Assembly (NCBI GenBank): GCA_963830495.1
Contig: CAWHMS010000002.1
Coordinates: 310,001 to 374,000, forward strand
From: CAWHMS01 sp963830495
GTDB lineage: Bacteria; Actinomycetota; Actinomycetes; Propionibacteriales; Nocardioidaceae
DNA: 64,000 bases
Reading direction: 5' to 3'
Shown here one piece after another: positions 24,299-32,074 of this stretch. Numbering within the stretch: position 1 is the first letter of the stretch; every line of letters begins with the position of its first letter. The notes under the pieces were generated by a model that was given only the letters and a program-made list of their open reading frames with translations, was not told the DNA's origin and searched no databases. The translations under genes and the position numbers were made by a program.

Positions 24299-26842
24299 GT
24301 GCTGCGAGTGACCTGGCGCAACCTGGTTGCGCGCAAGTTCCGGTTGTTTCTCAGTGCGTTCGCGATCGTGCTCGGAGTGGCCTTTGTCGCGGGGTCGTTC
24401 ATCTTCACCGACGCACTGAGCGGCACGTTCACCGGCATCATCCGCGGTACGACGCCGGACGTGATTGTCCAGCCACGTGGGGCCGGCGACTTCGAGGACG
24501 TCCAGGACGCCCGCACCATCGACGCGTCACTCGTCGAAGAGCTCCAGCAGCTGCCCGAGGCGGGCGCAGCAGACGGCGCGATCTCGATGCAGGGCGTCTA
24601 CGTGATCGGCAGCGACGGGAAGCTCGTCGGCGGCAACGGACCGCCGGGGCTTGGCGTCAACTACACACAGACCACCTCGATCACCGGAGACCCAATCCTG
24701 ACGCTTGCCGATGGCGAGCTGCCCACCGCCGCCGGCCAGGTGGCCCTCGACGAGCGCACAGCAGACAAGGCCGACTACGCCATCGGTGACGAGGTCACAC
24801 TGGTCACCTCCGGGGCCGAGCCCAACCTCACCGCCGAGCTCACTGGCACGGTGAGCTCGGGTTCGCAGAGGTGGCCTGGCCGGAGCGACGCTCACCGTGA
24901 TGGAGCTCGAATGGATGCGCGATCTCTTCTACGAGGGGCGCGACGTCTTCTCCCGGGCGGAGCTCACGGCTGCCGAAGGCGTCACCCAGGCGCAGCTCGC
25001 CGACGCTGCTCGACCCCGTTGCCACCGGGCGTCATCGCGGAGGAGGGCGACGTCGTCGCCGAGCGGGACACCGAAGCCATCCAGGAGGACCTGCAGTTCA
25101 TCAACTACTTCCTGCTGGTGTTTGCTGCGGTGTCGATGGTCGTGGGGACCTTCATCATCGTGAATACCTTCGCGATCCTGGTGGCGCAGCGCAGCCGAGA
25201 GCTGGCCCTGCTCCGAGCCATGGGTGCCACGAAGCGCCAGGTCAACCGCTCGGTGCTCGCCGAGGCCTTCGCTGTCGCGGTGACCGGCTCGACCGTCGGC
25301 ATCGGGCTGGGATATCTGCTGGCGCTCGGGATCAGGTGGCTCTTCTCCCTCTTCGGACTGGACATGTCCGGCGCCGACTTCCCGCTGAAGTGGCGCACGA
25401 TCCTCATCTCGTACGGCGTCGGTGTCATCGTTACGATGATCGCCGCCTACATCCCCGCTCGCCGAGCGGGCCGGATCGCGCCGGTCGCCGCGATGCGGGA
25501 CGACGTCGCGATGCCGGAGGCGTCCACCGGGCGTCGGATCCTGGTCGGCGGCCTGATCATCGCCGCCGGCGTCGGACTCATGGTGCTGGGCTTCATGGGC
25601 GAGGGCGGCACCGGGCTGCTGCTGATCGGCGTGGGGATGCTCGCCATCCTCGTCGGTGTTGCGCTGCTCGCAGCGATCATCGGCAGGCCGGTCGTGCAGA
25701 CGCTGGGTGCGCTCTTCCGCAGGCTCTTCGGCACGGTCGGCAACCTGGCGACCGAGAACTCGCTGCGCAACCCCCGCCGTACGGCGGCCACCGCAAGCGC
25801 CCTGATGATCGGGCTTACCCTGATCTCGCTCATGTCCATCCTCGGCGCCTCGTCGAAGGAGAGCTTCGCGAAGATCATCGACCAGGCCGTGACGTCGGAG
25901 CTCATCGTCTCCAACGCAGTCGGCGCACCCTTCTCGCCCGCCATCGCCGAGGACATCCGCAAGATGGACGGTGTCCAGACCGTCGCGCAGTTCCGCTACG
26001 CGAACGGCAAGGTGGGCGACCGCGATGCCTGGCTCGGCGGCGTCGACCCGACCCAGCTCGGCGCGGTCCTCAACGTGTTGATCGAGGACGGGTCCGCACA
26101 GGCGTTCACCGACGGCACGGTGCTGCTGGACCAGAACGAGGCGGACGCGCTCGGCGTGGTCGCCGGCGACACGATCGACCTCGAGCTCCAGACCGGGGTA
26201 CGAGAGCTGGAGGTCGCCGGGATCTTCCAGGCCGGATCGCTCCCCTCCGGGTACTTGTTGACGCTGAGCGACCTGGAGAAGGGTGGCTTCGCGCCACTGG
26301 ACTCCCTGCTCTTCATCACGGCGGACCCAGGTGCCTCCATCCCGGCAGTCAGGTCGGAGATCGACGAGCGGCTGGAGAACCTTCCCACCGTGACCCTGAA
26401 GGATCAACAGGAGTTCGTCGACGAACAGCTCGGCTTCCTCAACATCATGCTGTACATCATCTACGCGCTGTCCGGCCTCGCCGTGCTGATCGCGATCCTC
26501 GGGATCATCAACACGCTGGCGCTCTCGGTCATCGAGCGGACCCGTGAGGTCGGACTGCTCCGGGCGATCGGGCTGAGCAGACGACAGCTGCGCCGCATGG
26601 TTCGGCTCGAGGCGATCGCGATCGCCGTGCTCGGAGCCGTGCTCGGCGTTGCCATGGGGCTGGGCTTCGGCGTCGCGCTGCAGCGGGCGATCGCCGACGA
26701 AGGCGTCGAGGTGCTGGCCATCCCGTGGACGCTGCTGATCGTGCTCGTGCTCCTGTCCGCCGTAGCGGGGGTGCTCGCGGCGCTGCTGCCCGCGCGGCGC
26801 GCCGGAAAGCTCAACGTGCTGGAGGCGATCACCACCGAATGA
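24299..26842 (+). CDS. FtsX/MacB-type ABC transporter permease with two compensating frameshifts
   Basis: The open frame encodes 847 residues from GTG 24299. It has two FtsX-type halves: an N-terminal helix and periplasmic domain, three helices (INYFLLVFAAVSMVVGTFIIVNTF onward), a second periplasmic domain (about 25850-26420) and three final helices (IIYALSGLAVLIAILGIINTL). Residues coded by about 24868-25015 are a scrambled Arg-rich segment, whereas the +1 frame over the same bases reads MELEWMRDLFYEGRDVFSRAEL, a proper MacB-like segment, and GGLAGATLTV precedes it. One extra base near 24868 and one missing near 25015 explain this; overall frame is preserved. Probably sequence error rather than biology. 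Confidence 0.9.
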   Translation: MLRVTWRNLVARKFRLFLSAFAIVLGVAFVAGSFIFTDALSGTFTGIIRGTTPDVIVQPRGAGDFEDVQDARTIDASLVEELQQLPEAGAADGAISMQGVYVIGSDGKLVGGNGPPGLGVNYTQTTSITGDPILTLADGELPTAAGQVALDERTADKADYAIGDEVTLVTSGAEPNLTAELTGTVSSGSQRWPGRSDAHRDGARMDARSLLRGARRLLPGGAHGCRRRHPGAARRRCSTPLPPGVIAEEGDVVAERDTEAIQEDLQFINYFLLVFAAVSMVVGTFIIVNTFAILVAQRSRELALLRAMGATKRQVNRSVLAEAFAVAVTGSTVGIGLGYLLALGIRWLFSLFGLDMSGADFPLKWRTILISYGVGVIVTMIAAYIPARRAGRIAPVAAMRDDVAMPEASTGRRILVGGLIIAAGVGLMVLGFMGEGGTGLLLIGVGMLAILVGVALLAAIIGRPVVQTLGALFRRLFGTVGNLATENSLRNPRRTAATASALMIGLTLISLMSILGASSKESFAKIIDQAVTSELIVSNAVGAPFSPAIAEDIRKMDGVQTVAQFRYANGKVGDRDAWLGGVDPTQLGAVLNVLIEDGSAQAFTDGTVLLDQNEADALGVVAGDTIDLELQTGVRELEVAGIFQAGSLPSGYLLTLSDLEKGGFAPLDSLLFITADPGASIPAVRSEIDERLENLPTVTLKDQQEFVDEQLGFLNIMLYIIYALSGLAVLIAILGIINTLALSVIERTREVGLLRAIGLSRRQLRRMVRLEAIAIAVLGAVLGVAMGLGFGVALQRAIADEGVEVLAIPWTLLIVLVLLSAVAGVLAALLPARRAGKLNVLEAITTE

Positions 26843-26909
26843 CGCCTGCGGGGCCCCTGTGGACGAGGATTTCCGGGGTACGACGCTCCGCTGCTAACCT
26901 TTCCGGGTT

Positions 26910-26930
26910 GACCCGGCACGAGGCCGGGTC
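26910..26930. terminator. GC-rich hairpin after the ABC permease
   Basis: gacccggc (26910-26917) and gccgggtc (26923-26930) form an 8-bp perfect stem with loop acgag. It lies 68 bp after the permease stop and before the rpsF leader. No T-tract follows, so it may be a weak terminator or the first stem of the rpsF leader. Confidence 0.4.
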
Positions 26931-26979
26931 GCCGCACGTCGGCGAGGCGGGTCGGGCGCTGAGGCGCTCCGACGACCTA

Positions 26980-27036
26980 CTCTCCGAGGTGACCTCCTGT
27001 CACGGAGAGACCGTGACCGCCGAGTCCACAGGAGGT
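26980..27036 (+). promoter_or_regulatory. rpsF leader with alternative pairings that could hide the Shine-Dalgarno site
   Basis: ctctccg (26980-26986) pairs with cggagag (27003-27009), presenting acctcctgt (26992-27000) in the loop. That nonamer is the exact complement of acaggaggt (27028-27036), which includes the full rpsF Shine-Dalgarno site. The RNA can therefore either form the upstream hairpin or occlude ribosome entry. In many bacteria the S6:S18 complex binds an rpsF leader for autoregulation; whether this element is of that class is not settled by the sequence. Confidence 0.55.
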
Positions 27037-27047
27037 GGATTGCGCTG

Positions 27048-27338
27048 ATGCGTAACTACGAACTGATGATCATCCTCGACCCCGACCTCGAGGAGCGTAC
27101 GGTCGCACCGTCACTCGATCAGTACCTCAACCTCGTCCGCCAGGACGGTGGAAGCGTCGAGTCTGTCGACGTCTGGGGTCGCCGCCGGCTGTCCTACGAG
27201 ATCGCCAAGAGGGCCGAAGGGATCTACGCCGTCGTCACGCTGTCGGCGCAGGCCGCTACGGTCAAGGAGCTCGACCGCCAGCTCGGGCTCAACGAGTCGG
27301 TGCTCCGCACGAAGGTGCTCCGACCCGAGGTCCACTGA
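27048..27338 (+). CDS. rpsF: 30S ribosomal protein S6
   Basis: The 96-residue protein begins MRNYELMIILDPDLEE, the standard S6 start, and contains WGRRRLSYEIAKRAEGIYAV and the C-terminal VLRTKVLRPEVH. S6 pairs with S18 on the platform of the small subunit. The ATG follows the strong site acaggaggt with 11 nt between. First gene of the rpsF-ssb-rpsR-rplI operon, as in nearly all actinobacteria. Confidence 0.98.
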   Translation: MRNYELMIILDPDLEERTVAPSLDQYLNLVRQDGGSVESVDVWGRRRLSYEIAKRAEGIYAVVTLSAQAATVKELDRQLGLNESVLRTKVLRPEVH

Positions 27339-27414
27339 TCCGCTGATCAGCGGGCGCCCGACCGATTCCCCCGGTCGTTCCCCACGAACCGACCAACCCT
27401 GGGAGGCCACCGCC

Positions 27415-27954
27415 ATGGCAGGCGAAACCATCATCACCGTTGTCGGCAACCTGACCGACGACCCCGACCTGCGATTCACACCTAGCGGCGCCGCGGTCGC
27501 CAACTTCACGGTTGCGTCGACGCCGCGCTACTTCGACAAGCAGACCAGTGAGTGGAAGGACGGCGAGGCGCTCTTCCTGCGCTGCTCGATCTGGCGTCAG
27601 GCGGCGGAGAATGTCGCCGAGTCGATGCAGCGGGGCATGCGGGTGATCGTGCAGGGCAGGCTCAAGCAACGGTCCTACGAGACGCGCGAGGGCGAGAAGC
27701 GTACGACGTTCGAGCTCGACGTCGACGAAGTCGGACCTGCCCTCAAGTACGCCACCGCGAAGGTGACCAAGGTGAGCCGCTCCGGTGGAGGCGGCGACGG
27801 CGGCGGCGGCGGTTACAGCTCCGGGGGCGGCAACGACCCCTGGGCGACGCAGGCCCCGGCCGGCGGCGGTCAGCAGTCCGGGGGCGGCAGCGACCCCTGG
27901 GCCACCCAGACCCCAGCCGCACCTGCAGCGGGCTCCGACGAGCCGCCCTTCTGA
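27415..27954 (+). CDS. ssb: single-stranded DNA-binding protein
   Basis: The 179-residue protein starts at ATG 27415 after gggagg. The OB fold is seen in TIITVVGNLTDDPDLRFTPSG, FLRCSIWRQAAENVAES and GMRVIVQGRLKQRSYETREG. It is followed by a Gly-rich flexible linker containing two copies of GGGNDPWATQ-like sequence and the acidic tip DEPPF, the docking peptide for replication and repair proteins. It coats single-stranded DNA at forks. The placement between rpsF and rpsR is the usual one for the essential SsbA. Confidence 0.97.
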   Translation: MAGETIITVVGNLTDDPDLRFTPSGAAVANFTVASTPRYFDKQTSEWKDGEALFLRCSIWRQAAENVAESMQRGMRVIVQGRLKQRSYETREGEKRTTFELDVDEVGPALKYATAKVTKVSRSGGGGDGGGGGYSSGGGNDPWATQAPAGGGQQSGGGSDPWATQTPAAPAAGSDEPPF

Positions 27955-28100
27955 TTGCCCACGCAGCGTCACCGGTGCGATTGGCTGATCGCGCGGCCGA
28001 AGGCGGCTCACCAGAGCGTGGTCCCAGACCAGCTCACTGACAAGCGACATACGACAACCCATTCCGGCGCTGAGCCGGGCTCACGAGAGGGAGCACCACA

Positions 28101-28337
28101 ATGGCGAAGACAATCGTGCGCAAGCCGAAGAAGAAGGTCTGCGCATTCTGCAAGGACAAGGTCACCTACGTCGACTACAAGGACACCAACCTGCTGCGGA
28201 AGTTCATCTCCGACCGCGGCAAGATCCGGGCCCGACGGGTGACCGGCAACTGCACCCAGCACCAGCGCGATGTCGCGACGGCGATCAAGAACGCCCGCGA
28301 GATGGCGCTGCTTCCCTACACGTCCACCGCGCGCTGA
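28101..28337 (+). CDS. rpsR: 30S ribosomal protein S18, zinc-binding (C+) form
   Basis: This 78-residue S18 keeps the zinc-binding residues C14 and C17 (CAFC) and C51 and H54 (CTQH). Actinobacteria often also encode a zinc-free copy made under zinc starvation and controlled by Zur; this is the zinc-type copy in the standard operon. It follows gagaggga-type ribosome site gagagggagcacc. Other S18 motifs include DTNLLRKFISDRGKI and ALLPYTS. It binds 16S rRNA beside S6. Confidence 0.97.
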   Translation: MAKTIVRKPKKKVCAFCKDKVTYVDYKDTNLLRKFISDRGKIRARRVTGNCTQHQRDVATAIKNAREMALLPYTSTAR

Positions 28338-28354
28338 GAGGAGACCCGACCAAG

Positions 28355-28801
28355 ATGAAGCTGATCCTGACGCAGGAAGTCTCCAACCTCGGGGCCGCTG
28401 GCGACGTGGTCGAGGTCAAGGACGGCTACGGTCGCAACTACCTCATGCCGCGAGGCTTCGCCATCCGGTGGACCAAGGGTGCGGAGAAGCAGATCGACAC
28501 CATCAAGAAGGCCCGCTCGGCGCGCGACGTCCGCGATGCGAGCCACGCCGAGGAGATCAAGGCACAGCTCGAGAGCCTGACCGTCCAGGTCAGGTCCCAA
28601 GCCGGCAGCGCTGGTCGGCTCTTCGGTGCGGTGACCGTGTCCGACATCGCCCACGCCGTCAAGGCGGCCGGTGGCCCGGACATTGACAAGCGCCGGATCC
28701 AGGTGGGCAACCCGATCAAGACCGTGGGCGCTCACCAGGTGCACGTCAAGATCCATGACGACGTGACAGCAGCCTTGGCGCTCAACGTCGTACCTGCCTG
28801 A
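28355..28801 (+). CDS. rplI: 50S ribosomal protein L9
   Basis: The 148-residue protein starts MKLILTQEVSNLGAAGDVVEVKDG, the conserved 23S-binding N-terminal domain, with YGRNYLMPRGFA following. A long central helix (residues about 40-75) leads to the C-terminal domain ending VHDDVTAALALNVV-like. ATG 28355 follows gagaggaga. It ends the ribosomal operon and is followed 18 bp later by a terminator. Confidence 0.97.
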   Translation: MKLILTQEVSNLGAAGDVVEVKDGYGRNYLMPRGFAIRWTKGAEKQIDTIKKARSARDVRDASHAEEIKAQLESLTVQVRSQAGSAGRLFGAVTVSDIAHAVKAAGGPDIDKRRIQVGNPIKTVGAHQVHVKIHDDVTAALALNVVPA

Positions 28802-28818
28802 CCGAGACAACCGCGACC

Positions 28819-28848
28819 GACCCCCTCCGCCCCGGCGAGGGGGTCTTT
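28819..28848 (+). terminator. intrinsic terminator of the rpsF-rplI operon
   Basis: gaccccctc (28819-28827) pairs with gagggggtc (28837-28845), a 9-bp perfect GC-rich stem with a 9-nt loop, followed by TTTC. The best-formed rho-independent terminator in the window. Confidence 0.9.
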
Positions 28849-28877
28849 CGCATCTCTGCGCCCGCGATGCGCCGCCA

Positions 28878-30257
28878 TCACCGCCGCGCCGACGGGACGG
28901 CACCGAGCACCAGCCAATCGTCCTGGCGCGCGCGCCACAGCAGCGTCACCATCCGCATCAGCATGAAGACGGTGAACGCCCACCACAGCAGGGCCAGGCC
29001 GCCGTCGACCCACAGCACCGCCCACGCCAGCGGCACGAACACGACCAGGGTCACCACACCCGCCCAGGCGAGGTAGCGGCCGTCCCCGGCACCGATGAGC
29101 ACACCGTCGAGGACGAAGACGACGCCCGAGACGGGTTGGTGAAGCGCCGCCACCAACAAGACGGTGGACAACAGCGCCTGCACTTCGGCGTCGGAGGTGA
29201 AGAGCGGTACGACGAGTGGACGTGCCAGCGCAAGGAGCAACCCGAGCACGGTGCCGCACACGACTCCCCACCACAGCATCCGCCGCGTCGCCTCCCGAGT
29301 CCCCTCGGCATCGCCGGCACCGAGGAGCCGGCCGGTGATGGCCTGACCGGCGATGGCGATTGCGTCGAGGGCAAACGCGAGGAACACCCACACGGTGAAG
29401 GCGACCTGGTGCGCGGCGACGGCTTCGGTCGAGATCGCCGCAGCGACGTAGGTTGCGACCAGCAGCGCGATACGCAACGTCAGCGTGCGCACCATCAAGG
29501 GAACCCCGCCCTTCCAGGCGGCTGCCACGCCGCGACGGTGGGGCTTCATCGCCGCCCGGTGGCGGCGAGCCGCTCGCACCACCACGGCCACCACTGCCAT
29601 GGCGCCGAGGCCCTGCGCGATCAAGGTGCCGATGGCCGACCCGGCGATGCCCCAGTCGAAGCCGTAGACGAAGAGCAGGTTGAGTCCGACGTTGAGCACG
29701 TTGGCCGCCACGGCAACCAGGAGGGGAGTGCGGGTGTCTTGGAGTCCGCGGAGCACGCCGGTGGCGGCGAACAGCAGCAACAGGAAGGGGATGCCGACGG
29801 CCGCGATGCGCAGGTACGTCGTGGCGTAGCCCCGCACCGCGACGTCGGAAGTGAAGGCGTCGACGATCGGCGACGTGAAGGCGATGGTCAGCGCGCCGAC
29901 GATGACTCCGATGACCACGGCGAGCCAGATTCCGTCGATCCCGACCGTCAGGGCGGCGCGCCGGTCACCCGCGCCCAGGTTGCGCGCCACCACCGCCGTC
30001 GTGCCGTAGGCCAGGAAGATGAACAGTCCGATGCAGGTCTGGACGACAACGCCGGCAATCCCCAGAGCAGCGAGCTGGCCGGTGCCGAGATGGCCGACGA
30101 TGGCGGCATCGGAGAGCAGGAAGAGCGGCTCGGAGATGAGGGCAGCGAAGGCCGGGATCGCCAGTCTGGCGATCTCCCGATCCTGGTCTCGGCGCCGTTG
30201 CCGCTGCTGGCCCGCCGACTCGCCGGATCGCGCCTTGGCCGGTTGCCTTGTCAACAC
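28878..30257 (-). CDS. MATE-family efflux transporter (DinF subfamily)
   Basis: The 459-residue protein has twelve hydrophobic helices in two similar halves, each opening with a MATE signature: EIARLAIPAFAALISEPLFLLSDAAIVGHLG in the first and VRTLTLRIALLVATYVAAAISTEAVAAHQVAFTVW in the second. It exports organic cations or other toxic compounds by coupling to sodium or protons. GTG 30257 is the likely start; earlier in-frame codons lack conserved residues. It converges on the rplI terminator. Confidence 0.9.
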   Translation of the reverse strand: MLTRQPAKARSGESAGQQRQRRRDQDREIARLAIPAFAALISEPLFLLSDAAIVGHLGTGQLAALGIAGVVVQTCIGLFIFLAYGTTAVVARNLGAGDRRAALTVGIDGIWLAVVIGVIVGALTIAFTSPIVDAFTSDVAVRGYATTYLRIAAVGIPFLLLLFAATGVLRGLQDTRTPLLVAVAANVLNVGLNLLFVYGFDWGIAGSAIGTLIAQGLGAMAVVAVVVRAARRHRAAMKPHRRGVAAAWKGGVPLMVRTLTLRIALLVATYVAAAISTEAVAAHQVAFTVWVFLAFALDAIAIAGQAITGRLLGAGDAEGTREATRRMLWWGVVCGTVLGLLLALARPLVVPLFTSDAEVQALLSTVLLVAALHQPVSGVVFVLDGVLIGAGDGRYLAWAGVVTLVVFVPLAWAVLWVDGGLALLWWAFTVFMLMRMVTLLWRARQDDWLVLGAVPSARR

Positions 30258-30367
30258 GGCAACCAGTCTGTCCACCCGGCAAACGTGCCAGGTGAACAGG
30301 CCATCTGCCGTGTGCACCTGGTCACCGGCAGCGCCGCAACCGGCCGTGCAGGAGAGGTGCCGTCCAC

Positions 30368-31624
30368 TCAGTCGAGGCTAGCGACACCGGTGGGCTCGGG
30401 TTCGTCTAGGTCGTCGAGCTGGGCCAGCGCCCTGAGTCGCAGTGCCACGACCGCCGGGACCAGCACCGCCGCGGAGCAGATCAGCGCTGCCTCCTCGAGC
30501 CCGGCCCACTCGATCAGTGGGCCGATCACGAGCAGTCCGAAGGGCCCCGCGACGTACGCGAGTGAGGTCATGATGCCGACCACGCGCCCGCGCATGGACT
30601 CAGGCGTCAGCACCTGCATGGCCAGGTTGAAGATCGGTTGCACCGGCCCGTACAGCAGGCCCAGCAACGCGGCGAGCACCACCATGGCCCAGAACGCCGG
30701 CAGCGCCCCCAGCCCCGCCAGCGTCGGACAACAAGCGACGATGGCCCAGACGAAGGTACGGCGCCGCCCGAACCTGTCCACGATCCAGCTGTGCGCGAGA
30801 GCACCCATGATCCCGCCGGCGCTGAGTGCGGTGAGGACTGCGCCGAGCTGTCCCGGTTCACCGATGGCTTGGAAGTGGGCCGGGAAGATCAAGGACTCGA
30901 ACGGCAGGTAGACCGCGACCAAGACACAGCTGAGCAGCGCCATCTCGCGGAGCAGGGGCGCGCGCCAGACGAAGACCAGCCCGGCCCAGGTGTCGCGCCA
31001 CACGCTGGGCGGTGCCTCGTGACGCTCCGGCGGACCGGCGCCCTCCAGCCTGACCAAGGCGGTGAGGACGACGCTGAGTCCGAAGCCTGCCGCGGTGACC
31101 CACAGCGCGGCGAGCGGTCCGGTGAGGCCGAGCAGGATGCCTCCCAGCGCGGGACCGATGAGGAACGCCATCCCGAAGACCGCCTCGTGCAGCCCGTTGG
31201 CCCGGTCCCACCGCCAGCGTGCCGCGGTGGCTGCGGCAGGCAGCATCGACTCTCGTGCCGTCACGCCCGCGGGGTCGAACACCGCGCCCAGCACCGCCAG
31301 CGCCACCAGCCAGCCCACGGTGAGCTCGGAGGCCCAGGCGACGGTCGGGATCGCCGCCACCGACAGTCCGGACAGCACGTCGGAGCCGATCGCAGTGCGC
31401 TTGCGCCCGATCCGGTCCACGACTGTTCCCGCGATGAGACTCGCTACGAGCAGCGGCAGCAGGGTTGCCGAGACGACGAGCCCTGCGGAGGCGGCGTTGC
31501 CGGTCCGGTCGAGCACCAGCCACGGGAGCACGATGAGAGCTACGCCGTTGCCCACGCCGGAGAGCAGATTTGCGCTCTCGAGCAGTACGAGGGGTGTCCG
31601 TCGCGGGCCGGCAGCGACCACCAT
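30368..31624 (-). CDS. MFS transporter
   Basis: The 418-residue protein starts at ATG 31624 after cgggaggcgag. Twelve helices are evident. The motif-A-like loop VDRIGRKRTAIGSDVLSG follows helix 2, and its copy VDRFGRRRTFVWAIV lies in the second half. The sequence resembles the MFS_3/enterobactin-exporter-like group, but substrate cannot be assigned. It is oriented away from dnaB, forming a divergent gap of about 450 bp with it. Confidence 0.9.
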   Translation of the reverse strand: MVVAAGPRRTPLVLLESANLLSGVGNGVALIVLPWLVLDRTGNAASAGLVVSATLLPLLVASLIAGTVVDRIGRKRTAIGSDVLSGLSVAAIPTVAWASELTVGWLVALAVLGAVFDPAGVTARESMLPAAATAARWRWDRANGLHEAVFGMAFLIGPALGGILLGLTGPLAALWVTAAGFGLSVVLTALVRLEGAGPPERHEAPPSVWRDTWAGLVFVWRAPLLREMALLSCVLVAVYLPFESLIFPAHFQAIGEPGQLGAVLTALSAGGIMGALAHSWIVDRFGRRRTFVWAIVACCPTLAGLGALPAFWAMVVLAALLGLLYGPVQPIFNLAMQVLTPESMRGRVVGIMTSLAYVAGPFGLLVIGPLIEWAGLEEAALICSAAVLVPAVVALRLRALAQLDDLDEPEPTGVASLD

Positions 31625-31750
31625 CTCGCCTCCCGATCGAACGCCGATGCGCATTGCTCCCCAGCAGCAGTGATCCTAGGGTCCTTGCGCCACCGCAGCG
31701 GCCCGGCGAGTCGCGACCGAGTGTTCTCAGGATCCAGCAGAGTTTCTCTT

Positions 31751-31891
31751 CTCCACACGGTGTTGAGCGCGTCATCGCAGGTCAGTGGGCCTGCACGGGG
31801 GGTGACGGGTGCTTCGTCCACACCTGTGTACCCAGACTGTGCACATCCCTCCGGTGCCTTGTGCACAGTGGACGTCGGAGTGTTCCACAAG
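31751..31891. promoter_or_regulatory. DnaA-box-like and TGTGCACA motif cluster upstream of dnaB
   Basis: In the 450-bp gap between the MFS gene and dnaB there are three TCCACA cores (ctccacac at 31751, gtccacac at 31817, ttccacaa at 31883), resembling the actinobacterial DnaA box TTGTCCACA with mismatches. There are also two perfect TGTGCACA palindromes at 31838-31845 and 31860-31867, exactly 22 bp apart, and a degenerate TGTGTACC at 31825. Two-turn spacing suggests binding by a dimeric protein on one DNA face. The rest of the gap shows nothing recognisable. Confidence 0.45.
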
Positions 31892-32074
31892 CCTGTTGAC
31901 GCGGGTCTACCGCGTCCGCGCGCCTGGTCGTAGTGTGCTCCGTCGGGTCGGGGTGGGCGCCGGGGTGCGGTACCGAACAGCTGTTCGAGAAACTGTCGGC
32001 GGCCTGGTCGATCATCGTCAGGGTCGGGTGGCCATCGAGACCGGCCACACGTGATCCAGGGAAGGGGACGCGGG

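Noticed and set aside
24929..26407. 492-aa minus-strand frame
   Set aside because: Antisense to the ABC permease; shadow ORF.
26843..27047. tRNA or known riboswitch in the rpsF leader
   Set aside because: No cloverleaf or metabolite-riboswitch consensus seen; only the SD/anti-SD pairing could be supported.
31655..32050. origin of replication
   Set aside because: DnaA-box-like motifs exist but no dnaA/dnaN neighbours or AT-rich unwinding region; more likely a dnaB promoter region.
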